From positions 1 through 29,367 of the forward strand of contig MSJH02000352.1 in assembly GCA_001931875.2 (NCBI GenBank): a DNA stretch of 29,367 nt. Reading direction: 5' to 3'. This DNA comes from Byssochlamys sp. IMV 00236. Lineage: Eukaryota; Ascomycota; Eurotiomycetes; Eurotiales; Thermoascaceae. Positions 19,815 through 28,780 of this stretch are shown here, piece after piece. Position numbers and translations under genes: made by a program. The stretch's first letter is position 1, and the number at the start of each line of letters is the position of its first letter. Under the pieces are notes generated by a model. That model was not told where the DNA came from. It did no database searches and saw only the letters and a program-made list of their open reading frames with translations.

Positions 19815-21052
19815 ATGACTAAACGACGTAAACAGCACATCAGATCTCAAATGCAAGTAGGTCATTACTTGAATAGAGACGATCAGCCATCAGGCATGCC
19901 AGAATATGAAATACCGCCAGTGACGCCTCAGTTTGAATCAACACAGCATGTTCAGGCATCAAGAGCTATTGGACACACACTACGTTTTATACTTGGTAAA
20001 GTATTGCTTTATAGATCAACAAGACTTATATATATGTTTCCATAGAAATAATAACAGGGGCACTTTTATTTTTAAAGCCTTTGATCACTTTTGGCACCGC
20101 ACTATTTTTTTTGTTTCTACTCTTAGGCTATGGATACAGATTATTTCAAGAACTCATATTGGATACAGTCTGCCCACTTCCCTTGGTTGGACAATACCTT
20201 CCAGTCTGTAAAAACTACTCAGCAACAATTCCTGACTTTACTCACTTTGTCAAACTTCAAGAATCGTTGTATGACACCATGTTATCGCGACCTAGAGCAG
20301 ACGCGATCTCTGCTCTGGAACTAAAACGCGTTGAACTTGCTACAAGAGACCTACAAGCTATGGTCAAGCATTCTAATCTGCTAAGTTCTGATCTATTGGA
20401 AATTAAATTGGGCGAATACGTCCACCGCTCAAGGCAATTTGGCCGTGACTTACAGAGCCTACAAGCTCAGACAAGAGGTGTCATTGACAATTTGATTACC
20501 TACAACACCTTTACGCTCCGTAAGTTATCCGAAGTACAGGCAAAAAAGTCAAGTCGGCAAGATTTACGAGTACTTTATGAAACGGCCATGGCACTCGTCG
20601 AGAAGGAAACCAAACGACTCATACTGGCCATCGATAAGGCTCAAGGATCGCTTTTCGCTCTGGAAGAAGATCTTTATGCAATTCATGAAATCACAATTCA
20701 GGAAAGAAGCTATCAAGAATCCGAAATGCCCGACGTTTTGGCAAGTCTCATCAACAGAGTCACCAGCCAAGGTATCAGTCGTACACTGGTCAAGGAAAAC
20801 TTGAAGCTGTTGGTGAGTTTTGATGCGGAAAGGGTCAAGGCTGCAAAGCAACTCATGATGATGCGAGATAAGATGGAGACGTTTCAGATGGACCTTGAGG
20901 AATTGAGGTCGCAAGTGGTCGCGCCAATACTTGTGCCTGATGCCATACCGCTAGAAATGCACATTGAAAATATCGGAAAAGCCATAGAGAGATTGAAGAG
21001 TAGCAAGGTTGTCTTTTTGGAGGATCGACAGCAAATAGATAGTAGTCAATAA
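19815..21052 (+). CDS. Hypothetical membrane-anchored coiled-coil protein (395 aa, two exons)
   Basis: Unrecognised. Exons 19815-19995 and 20046-21052 join through a 50-nt intron (GTAAAG/CATAG, phase 1). Residues 1-60 are polar with a basic start (TKRRKQHIRSQ). Residues about 62-95 are strongly hydrophobic (GALLFLKPLI, then FGTALFFLFLLLGYGYRLF), one long or two short membrane helices. The rest, about 300 residues, is predominantly helical and charged with long heptad-like stretches, for example VELATRDLQAMVKHSN and MRDKMETFQMDLEELRSQ. This is a membrane anchor plus extended coiled-coil rod, as in tethering, nuclear-envelope or organelle-scaffold proteins. It lies 260 nt downstream of VTC-C on the same strand, and its stop is 10 nt from that of the convergent THO3 gene. 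No SPX or DUF202 motif is visible, so a link to VTC is only positional. Confidence 0.8.
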
Positions 21053-21062
21053 ACCCCCGTTT

Positions 21063-22367
21063 TTATTGTAGCTTGGTATCCTCTCTAGGATCCTTCATGC
21101 TAAAGATTTTCAAGTTGCCTGCGTATTTTCCATCAGAGGCTATTTCATCTCCTGCATACGCCAGATAGTAATCACGAGGTGACCATGCTACGGTATTCAT
21201 AGCTGCAGAGCATTCTATATGATGAATGGATTCCCCACTTTCAACATGTGACTAAATAAAAAGATATCATTCAGCTATCCTTTTCTTCTTGTCTTTTTTT
21301 TTTTTTTACTCTACCACATCAATAAAATGATCTTCTGAAGCGGATGCAATAAACTGACCATCAAAACTAAATCCAAGGGTTCTGACAGGCCATGTAAGCT
21401 CTTCAAAGGCTCTGACACATTGAAAGGTTCGTGTATCCCACAAGGTGACTAGAGCATCTGCTGATCCTACGGCTAGATACTTACTTGTAGGATCTACCTC
21501 TACACAATAACAGTTGGCTGTATGTCCTCTCAGATTAAGTTGTAACTCAAAAGATGGATAATCATAGACTTTGATTGTGCCTTGTCCTGTTGTGACAAAG
21601 AATTGGTTATTGGCATTATTCCATGCAATCTCGTTGACTTCTACTGGATGTTTGCGATTATCAATAATCTTGTGTGTACGTGTATCAATGATGCTAATCG
21701 TGTCATTTTTATCGCCTACTGCAATATGATTTCCATCTGGACTCCAACATATATTGATGTTTTCACCCGCTGTCTGTATCACAGCTGTACATTTACCAGC
21801 TATGTTTAAAACGGTATTAGCTTGTTTTCTTTTCTATTTCTTTTTTTATTTTACATCGTTGATCCCATAATCGAACAGTTTTATCACATGAGGCTGTTGC
21901 TAATCTATCTGGATGAGTTGGATCCCAATCTAGCTGATCTACGCTATCAGTGTGTCCTTTGAGTTCAACAGAGTATCGTATATCTGTCTATTAAATCGAA
22001 AAATAAAGAGTATGTTAATAACTTGTGCTTCCTTTCAATCTTTCTTTCATACCCCTCGATGAGGTGTCCAAACACGCGCTGTTTTGTCCACTGAACCAGA
22101 CGCTAACTTTCTACCATCACAGTTCCAAGCAACAGTGTGTACCTTTTCTTTATGTCCTCTACATTCTCTAATTTTTGAATTATCAAACATTTTATTGACC
22201 TAATTACTCTGATCAGCTGCCATAAAATGCTTCTTTATTATTTTTTGTACTTGTTCTCTAGTGATGGGATATCCTTTATAAAAGAATTCTTGTTTTTGAC
22301 CTGTCGGTGGACTCCATTCATAAATGATTTTTTCGTCATCGACTTCTTCGATTTGCTCTGGTTCCAT
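21063..22367 (-). CDS. THOC3: THO complex subunit 3 (THOC3/Tex1), WD40 protein (356 aa, five exons)
   Basis: Exons 22367-22251, 22199-22053, 21987-21855, 21799-21315 and 21251-21063. The product is a WD40 beta-propeller of the THO/TREX complex, which couples transcription to mRNA export in the nucleus. Diagnostic stretches are GHKEKVHTVAWNCDGRKLAS, GHTDSVDQLDWDPTHPDRLA, TAGENINICWSPDG, VEVNEIAWNNANNQFF, ALVTLWDTRTFQCVRAFEEL, TWPVRTLGFSFDGQFIASAS and EDHFID. Length is close to the animal protein (about 350 aa). All splice phases agree. The first intron (22250-22200, 51 nt, donor GTACAA, acceptor AATTAG, CTGAT branch site) adds 39 N-terminal residues. If it is not removed, the same ATG gives a 55-aa upstream frame and THOC3 would start at the ATG at 22190 (314 aa). 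The stop codon sits within an AATAAA. Confidence 0.93.
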
Positions 22368-23227
22368 ATTGCTTTTTTAAAATAAACACACACACAAAAA
22401 TTGATGAACCCTTCAGTCTTGATTGCCTCAAAAAAATTACTTGCGGAGTATACATTTGCCAAGCGTAAGTTTCTTTCATTATTACACTTTTTATTCGTAT
22501 GAGTCGGCACAAAGAAGATAACTCAAGAATAACATCGTTTTTATCTTGATTTTTATCCTAGAGATTATCTGTGGTTCCTTCAGGATTTAGCTACGAAGCA
22601 AAGAGATGCTTTATTATAGATCAGAGATAAAATTACAATCATTTTGCTGCTGATTCTTAAAAATATGCAAACGGTAGATACAAAAAGACATTTTACATTG
22701 AGTAGCTCGTTGAATATAAAGGGACAGACATGGATTTCTTGTAATTTCATGCTATAAGCAAGTTCTATTGCTTGGATCATTAACAAAAAGAGGCTTTTTT
22801 TAACAACAATATGTTGATAAATATTATAATTGATCAATATTGTATTATTTTGTCTTTCTTTCTTTAAAAAAAAAACTTTGACGAAACCTGGTTCTAGGTT
22901 AAGAATGGCCAATTTATCTGGACACCTTGGTTCTTTGGGCCCTTACAAGCTTCTATCTCACTCCTCCTGTTCTGCTGCAAAGAGACAGACTGGTTATTGG
23001 TTTCCCAAGGTCGAATGGTTTTCTCTTTTGACCCTGTCCTTACTCTAAGGTGGTGGATGAAGTTAAATTCGTTTTGCTGCTCCTGTTCCTACTGCTAAAG
23101 TGGCGTCTCTTTTGAGACAAGTGGTTTTTTAATTAAAGTGGACGCCCTCGTTCAATTACTCTATTTATCAGCAATTAATTCTACATAAAGTGTTTCTTTA
23201 TTAAATAATGAATTTGTGGTTGAGAAT
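22368..23227. other. Intergenic region with unassigned fragments
   Basis: Contains the THOC3 promoter. A 110-codon minus frame (22580-22912) is hydrophobic and AT-driven and not convincing. At about 22900-23110 the GC content rises and short peptide-like pieces occur in different plus frames (for example AAPVPTAKVASLLRQVV at about 23080-23130), suggesting a decayed insertion. No gene is called. Confidence 0.4.
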
Positions 23228-24723
23228 TTACACATGAACGAATGTTGAACTTTGTTTATTAGTCGCACGCGATACTCTTGACAACACAATAATAAAGCTC
23301 AACAGTATACAGATGAAAGCAATGTTTGCAGTAATTGCCATTGTATGTGTATCATTCTCGGTGAACTCGATCATCTCTTCATCATCTCGCACTGGTTCGT
23401 CTAGCATAGCACGAGGTCTAGTAAACTCATCAAGAGGACGTGGCTCCCAATGGGGATTATATGGACGTCCGAGAGAGATGTAGCTCCACTTCCCTCCAGG
23501 CTGACAACTATCATCTACTAAAAATCGTTCGGATTCGTCTTTATATACATCAGAACCGGCTGTATGTCTATTCTTCCACCACGGCAGTACTCCTCGACAT
23601 ATAGAGCAGTAGTCAGACCTTTTCTTGTGAGCAATCGTGTCACTCCAGTTGCTAATAAATGCAGGTTCTAATCGATCATTTGCAGCTATTTTCAATGCAT
23701 CTCGTCTAAATGATAAATATTCGAGGTATGCAGTATCATTTTTATCTAGGTAGTTTATGTAGTCTGCTAGATCTTTTGGATCAGGGTATGCGTCCATATA
23801 AATAACTGATCTATTCGTAGGAAGATAGCCCTCGTAACTTGAAGGACCGTCAACAATAGGCACTGCAGACATCATGAAAGTATCGTATAATTTCTCTGTG
23901 ACTATAGAAATCGATTATATAATTGACTTCAACTCTTAAAAAAGGGAAAAGTTTACCATAATCCTCACAGTTGGCGTTTTCAATTGCCAAGTAAAATTTA
24001 TATTCAGCCATCAGTTCTTCTCTCGACTTGCCTTTTGGGAACTCTTGATTGTTCAGACACTCTCCATAACTGTCAACTTGAATATGGTTCATGAGTTCAC
24101 TAACATAATTTTCTCGGCCACTGGTAGCTCGACAATTTCGAGCAATCCAAAGGATGGGTGCTTTCTTAGTTTTTGTTTCCATAAAGTCGTGAGGTAATGG
24201 TCTGTTGACTACGTCCATGATGCTAGGTGAGAAATAGGTAAAGAAGAAGGTGGATCTGAAGTTGTATGTTGCTAGGTAATCATAGTTCTTCATTTGTTCT
24301 GGATTTGTTCTAAAGGGAGCGGTTATAGGCGATTCTAACGTCTCTAGGATCCTCGGTTGATTATCAATGCCTAATGTATGATTGTAGATCAATATTTATC
24401 TTTAATAAACAAGGCTCCTCGCGCATACGTGGAGGAAATGCATCATAGTGAATATCAGCCGCATGAAAGATGAGTCCACTCGCTTTTTGCCAATGATCGG
24501 TTGAGCTTGTTAGTGTGCACCATGTGGTTTGGTCAGTCAAGTTGAATATATATCCATCCGGTATTGGACAGTCTCTTCCGATATCTTTGTCTGTGTCTTT
24601 ATCAAACGGACGTTTTAGTTGAAGGCTTGAACTGAGCAACTATTGGGGTTATATACCAAATTTTCTGTGTCCAAACCAGTTAGTGTAATAAACTAGCTTG
24701 ACTGGTGGAATTACAGTTGCCAT
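23228..24723 (-). CDS. GT10-family alpha-1,3-fucosyltransferase-like protein with C-terminal membrane helix
   Basis: Exons 24723-24411 (containing a 45-54-nt gap to be explained), 24370-23957 and 23901-23228. The donor-site motif of family GT10 is clear across the last splice: FYLAIENANCEDYVTEKLYD, then SAVPIVDGPSSYEGYLP. The upstream FHAADIHYDAFPPR and PRILETLESP are also typical. GT10 enzymes move fucose from GDP-fucose to glycans in the Golgi. A CSIC motif (CxxC, as in core fucosyltransferases) follows. A single helix (NIAFICILLSFIIVL) lies at the extreme C-terminus instead of the usual N-terminal anchor. The N-terminus is uncertain: in the frame from ATG 24723, VKLVYYTNWFGHRKF resembles the first GT10 strand but is followed by TAA (24651) and TAG (24642), with the same frame continuing after. 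A 54-nt intron (24693-24640) would bypass both, giving 448 aa. The 40-nt intron at 24410-24371 (donor GTTTAT) is also weak. Confidence 0.82.
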
Positions 24724-25440
24724 AGAAACAAGTTTATGGGTTGCGATCTAGAAATGAATAATTGAATAAAAAAAGGAACTGCCAAGGAAATTACCACGGG
24801 ATTTGAATATTAAGGAAAGCAAGCCCTGTGTAACACTGAAACCCTCTTAGTCTATCCAATGTCTACATTTCAAAATAGAGAGTGTTGTTGTATGAGACAG
24901 GTAGACAAGCAAAGAAAAAAAGAAAGAGAGAGAATGAGAGAAATAACTATATATGCAAAGCCGATTTGAAAGGTACACAGATACTGATACCGATCTATGA
25001 GAAAACCCCGGAACTGTCTGACATTCTTATGTCAAAAAGATGTTAAATAGACACAGACATTTGATTATTGGACTTGGAGTTCACTACTCTGTTTTTGGGA
25101 TTGATAAAAGCTTATCATTACAAGTAAACAATGGTATCCCCTGAAGTAGTGGGCTCCGCTTGTAAAAAATTCAATGTTTGACTGAGTAACAAACTAAAGG
25201 CGCTCTTTCCAATTAAGGCAAACCGTATCTGTCTTATCCCCAAAGCTTGCTACTCTGAATGGATGAACAAGTGGCAAAGTATTGCTTTGGGACGATAGTT
25301 TCAAATAAATATCAGCGACGTATTCAATTACTTTCAAGGATTTGAAATAATATCTTTGTTGTTTATTTGTGTTTATTTGTTTATTTACAAAACAAAAAAG
25401 GGGGAGCCTTTTTCTCTTTTTTTTTCTTTTTGGTATTCAA
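24724..25440. promoter_or_regulatory. Divergent promoter region between GT10 and HNH genes
   Basis: About 720 nt without coding frames. On the minus strand a TATATAG box (near 24948) precedes a CT-rich tract (24905-24940), a likely start zone for the GT10 gene. A possible extra intron (donor GTAATT near 24803, acceptor TTCTAG near 24748) could join an upstream non-coding exon. On the plus strand AAAAAAGGGGGAGCC and T/C-rich sequence lie at 25393-25430, just before the HNH gene. Confidence 0.4.
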
Positions 25441-26606
25441 ATGAGCCTTGAAGACAACATACAAAAACAACAAGTAGATGAAGAGGAAATATTTTATACT
25501 CCACCTAGTTCACCCATTCTGAATGGTCAATCAACTTCTACAGTCTCAGATATATCAAAGTTGAGCTTTGTCACCTTGAATGAAGCAATCACAGCAAAGA
25601 GTCTCTCCATTGCGATTAAAAGTGAGACATCTTTGTCACGCTATTATGATTCAAGGGTCAAAGCAAGAACTTTTGAAGCATATGTTTGGGACTATAAAAA
25701 GGTTGATCATTTGAATGTTCGTGAAGGTGAATCTTATCCCCTCTTTTCACCAGAGTGGTACGCACTCAAAAGACGAGAGTTTTTTAAAAATATCATGATG
25801 GTAAGTTATACTAGACAAGAGATATAGCATTGAGCTCACCAAAGTAATAGCGACATGGTGACCATTGTATTGAATGTGGTGTTCTAACAGCTAACAGTCG
25901 GGAGAGAAACCTTCAAGCTTACAAAGAACCATCTACCCGAAGACGTAGAGGCCCACTTTGCTTGGGATGTCATCGGTAAAAAAAAGCAAATAGGAAACAT
26001 AGGATACAGAAATGATACATCATCAAAAATAGAGAGTGGGTTGACTCTCTCTCTTTTGATATAGTAATTTCTGTTGTATGTTTCCTCATCAAATATACTA
26101 AAAAATATATATCGACAATTATATTTTTTTATAGCCTTTTTAACTTTCCCAAAAACTTGAATGATGAAATTGGCCTGATAGAATACCTTCTGACAGGAAA
26201 TCTGCCTCCTGATGAAGATGTTGTCCGACACGTACCAGTGACAGAAATCATTAGTATATTCAGGAGAAGAACGAAGCAAATTTACACTAGGACAACAAAA
26301 CGCTTTGGAAGTAACGTGAGCACTGTTGAATATTATCAACTAATGCTACTCGCTAATAAAAGTGACATGCGATGCGCTGTCACCGATTGTAGAACCTATA
26401 TTGCACCACCAGATTCCAATCGTTACTGGGCCCTCTCTTATGATCATATTATACCATTATCCAAAGGAAACAGGTCCTCCTCTGAATTGGATAACTTACA
26501 AGTTGTATGCAGCATTATCAATTGCGTCAAGGGCAACCTCTCTGACAAGCAAGTACACGATTGGTGGCTTCGATTCAAATCTGCCAAGTCAAAAAAGCAA
26601 TACTAA
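25441..26606 (+). CDS. HNH-nuclease-domain protein (334 aa, three exons)
   Basis: Preferred exons are 25441-25800, 25891-26063 and 26135-26606. The C-terminal about 90 residues are an HNH (HNN-type) fold: CAVTDC and CSIINC (C258/C263 and C303/C308, a probable zinc site) flank YDHIIPLSKG (D281, H282) and LDNLQ (N298), with N307 and KGN after. HNH domains cut DNA with a metal bound by the His/Asn residues. The N-terminal about 240 residues have no recognised domain; they start acidic (TPPSSPI) and include EWYALKRREFF. The ATG at 25441 follows a T/C-rich leader; an earlier in-frame ATG (25369) would add a hydrophobic leader translated from that leader sequence. An alternative splice pattern (exon 2 to 25975, exon 3 from 26065) is also in frame and gives 328 aa. 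Role unknown; it could be a domesticated homing or mobile-element nuclease. Confidence 0.75.
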
Positions 26607-26746
26607 TCATTCAATAGCATATCTATGGAGCTTGTGTCAAAAGAAATTTTCTCTCTCTCTTTCTTTCTCTCTTTTCTCCTTAGCTTGTAAATTTGATTAC
26701 TTATTACCCTCTTCATCTTTCTTAAAGAATATTTTATGAAGAAAGA

Positions 26747-27472
26747 TTAAAACTCATCAAAACAAAGTATAGCCTTAGAAAGGCAGTGCAGAAGAACTCT
26801 GCAACTTTCGTAAAGATTTCTTGGCCATGTTGCAGGCTCACAGACAAACAATGTATGCTCGGTTGTTTCGCGCATATGACAATACTGACAAAAGTCGTCT
26901 TGTACTTGTTGTAGAATTATACGTCAAAGAGTGGTTTTACTGGATATCTTGTCAAAAGTTAGTCTATAGCAGAGTATTGCATAGGACTGGTGAAGAACTG
27001 GCTCCACTTGTGTGTAGAAATAGCGGGAAGATGTGGTGGTCCTGAAAGGAGTTTTGGTCTGTTTGTGATGGTCTATCTCAAGATATTGTTGTTTAAGGAA
27101 AGAATCAACTTATCATCAAGGCGGAGGCGTGAGAGAACTGGCTGAATATCTGTCGAGCTTGGACTGGTCATAGGTTCCTGGTGCGTAGATACTAAACGTA
27201 TCCAGAAAAATTCATGGCACTGAAGGTAAACCTGAAGAAATTCTGTACGAATCTTTTCACAGAATGCTTAGATACAAACACTCATGGCGACTTCGATAGT
27301 GAAAAAGATTAGAAGCAAAACCCAGTATAAAGAAATCTGCAATCTTCGTAGTGCGAGTAAAGTGACTAATGACATTATCTCCTTGTATGTGACAGACGTC
27401 AATCAACGGTAGGCTAAAGCAAGTATCCTGAGACAAGGCTGGATTTAGCGATACATCACGCGGACAGCAGTC
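26747..27472 (-). pseudogene. Degraded 3' end of a non-LTR retrotransposon (LINE) reverse transcriptase
   Basis: On the minus strand the last about 115 codons before the stop at 26747 show the C-terminal region of LINE polyproteins. An LCYRLTFDKISSKTTL-type segment is followed by a CCHC zinc motif, FCQYC then ETTEHTLFVC, and a Trp (nt about 26900-26825). An in-frame TGA (near 26925) and several further stops and shifts around 27105-27260 break it. Farther upstream a 72-codon open stretch (27472-27257; SLPLIDVCHIQGDNVISHF and TTKIADFFILG) has the character of the preceding LINE linker. The catalytic YADD part of the reverse transcriptase is not present, consistent with 5' truncation. The assignment rests on the CCHC spacing and context; the clade is not determined. 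Confidence 0.6.
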
Positions 27473-28199
27473 TATAGTTTGAAATAAAAGAGAAAAAGGA
27501 CGAAACTGGTCAACGGGCGATCAAGACGATGTATTGTTTTTTCAATACTCTTTTATATGTTCTTTTCATAAAAAAAAATAGAAGCGTTGTATAATCAGTC
27601 CATTAGTCAAGGTTTTTTTTAAACAAAATAACATATTCAACCATGCTCAGGAGAGTTAAAATGGCCATAAGAAGATATTCCTTTGGAATGCTTCCTTTGC
27701 GGATTTGAATTAGTTTTATAGAGAAGATTTAATGCTCCCAGTATGTCTTTAAATGGTGACGCTGCTTGCAAGGCTCGTCTATTTTTTTTTAGTTCATCTT
27801 CAACTTGGCTCTAGTAGTCTTACTTTCCCTGGTACCGACAAGGGACTTGTCACAATGACAGGTACAGTGGCCATTTCCATAGAATTCACTTACAACGACA
27901 ACGGTAAGCTTTTATAGTTAATTGTTCATGTTCATTTATTAACGCATTACAGATCCTTCCACAGATGACTCCTATTTTAAGCTGGAACTTACAAATTTCA
28001 AAGACGGAAGCATTTGACAGACTATATTCATAAGAACGACGATATATTTTTAGACAGCTGCCGACTGTAAATGGCGCTTTTCAATGTGTTAATCAGGAGT
28101 GTCCTTCTGTTCTCGCTGATAAAGCTACGCATGTCCGTGACATTTTAAGTTCTATGGAGATAGGTTTATCATTGTATCAGAGTTAACAATATACAGTGA
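27473..28199. other. Degenerate region, probable mobile-element debris
   Basis: No open frame above about 40 codons. Isolated peptide-like pieces on the plus strand (for example DPSTDDSYFKLELTNFKDGS near 27955-28015) are bounded by stops. It may contain eroded upstream parts of the recombinase fragment that follows. Confidence 0.4.
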
Positions 28200-28780
28200 A
28201 GGCTTAAATTGAAAATTGCCAAAGGAGTATACTATAACAAGCCCTTAGCCTATGCAACACACTACACAGCAACCACCCGTGCTCTCAATGTCTATTCCAT
28301 TAGTATAAGCAAGAAAATCCATGCGGGCCGTGGTAATGGGGCTCAGCATGCTGAAATAGACGAAGCAATAGAAGATCAACTGCGTCGGGAAGGTCGTTGG
28401 AATATGCAGAGCATGGAAAATTGCTACTTGATGTCGTTGCCTCGTACATCCATTCGAATTATTAATGGCTTCTCCGGCAACAAAGGCGATTACTGGCTCC
28501 CAAGAAGTAATGTTTGCCCACCAGAAGGTCTTCAAAGGAAGACGTTCCCCAAAGTGGACGAGTGGCTGGAGCGTATGCAATACCGCAGTTGCGAATATTC
28601 AACCTGTGCTGAAGTGTTCCTATCCCTGCTCATCACTATGCGAAGAATCATTTTGCAAGATGCTGTAATGTTTCGTGTGGAACACCATGAAAGTCCGTTT
28701 TTCAGGAGAGCTCCATAACAGTTGCCGAGGCAGTACAGATATTAGAAGGAAAGCGACAAGAAAGTAAATGATCACTCGGT
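28200..28780 (+). pseudogene. Crypton-type tyrosine recombinase / Ndc10-like domain fragment
   Basis: An open plus-strand frame (28209-28718) without an ATG encodes the C-terminal catalytic half of an Ndc10-like/Crypton tyrosine recombinase. It has PLAYATHYTATTRALN, then KKIHAGRGNGAQHAEIDEA (HxxR box, nt about 28310-28345), RREGRWNMQSMENCYLMSLP with the candidate nucleophile Tyr at 28425-28427, NGFSGNKGDYWLPRS and PPEGLQRKTFPKVDEWLERM. These are hallmarks of the expanded Ndc10-domain family of Mucoromycota, which derives from or feeds Crypton DNA transposons that integrate by recombination. The N-terminal half and first catalytic Arg are missing. The frame breaks near 28710, after which TVAEAVQILEGKRQESK appears in another frame. 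It is best read as a dead copy, although the core is well kept. Confidence 0.72.

Noticed and set aside
22580..22912. 110-codon hydrophobic minus-strand frame as a membrane protein
   Set aside because: Very AT-rich, begins and ends in low-complexity sequence, has no family-like motif and no supporting splice or promoter context.
26821..27045. 74-codon plus-strand frame
   Set aside because: Antisense to the LINE CCHC region; the minus-strand zinc motif is the better explanation.
28245..28580. 111-codon minus-strand frame
   Set aside because: Antisense to the recombinase fragment, whose motifs explain the openness of the region.
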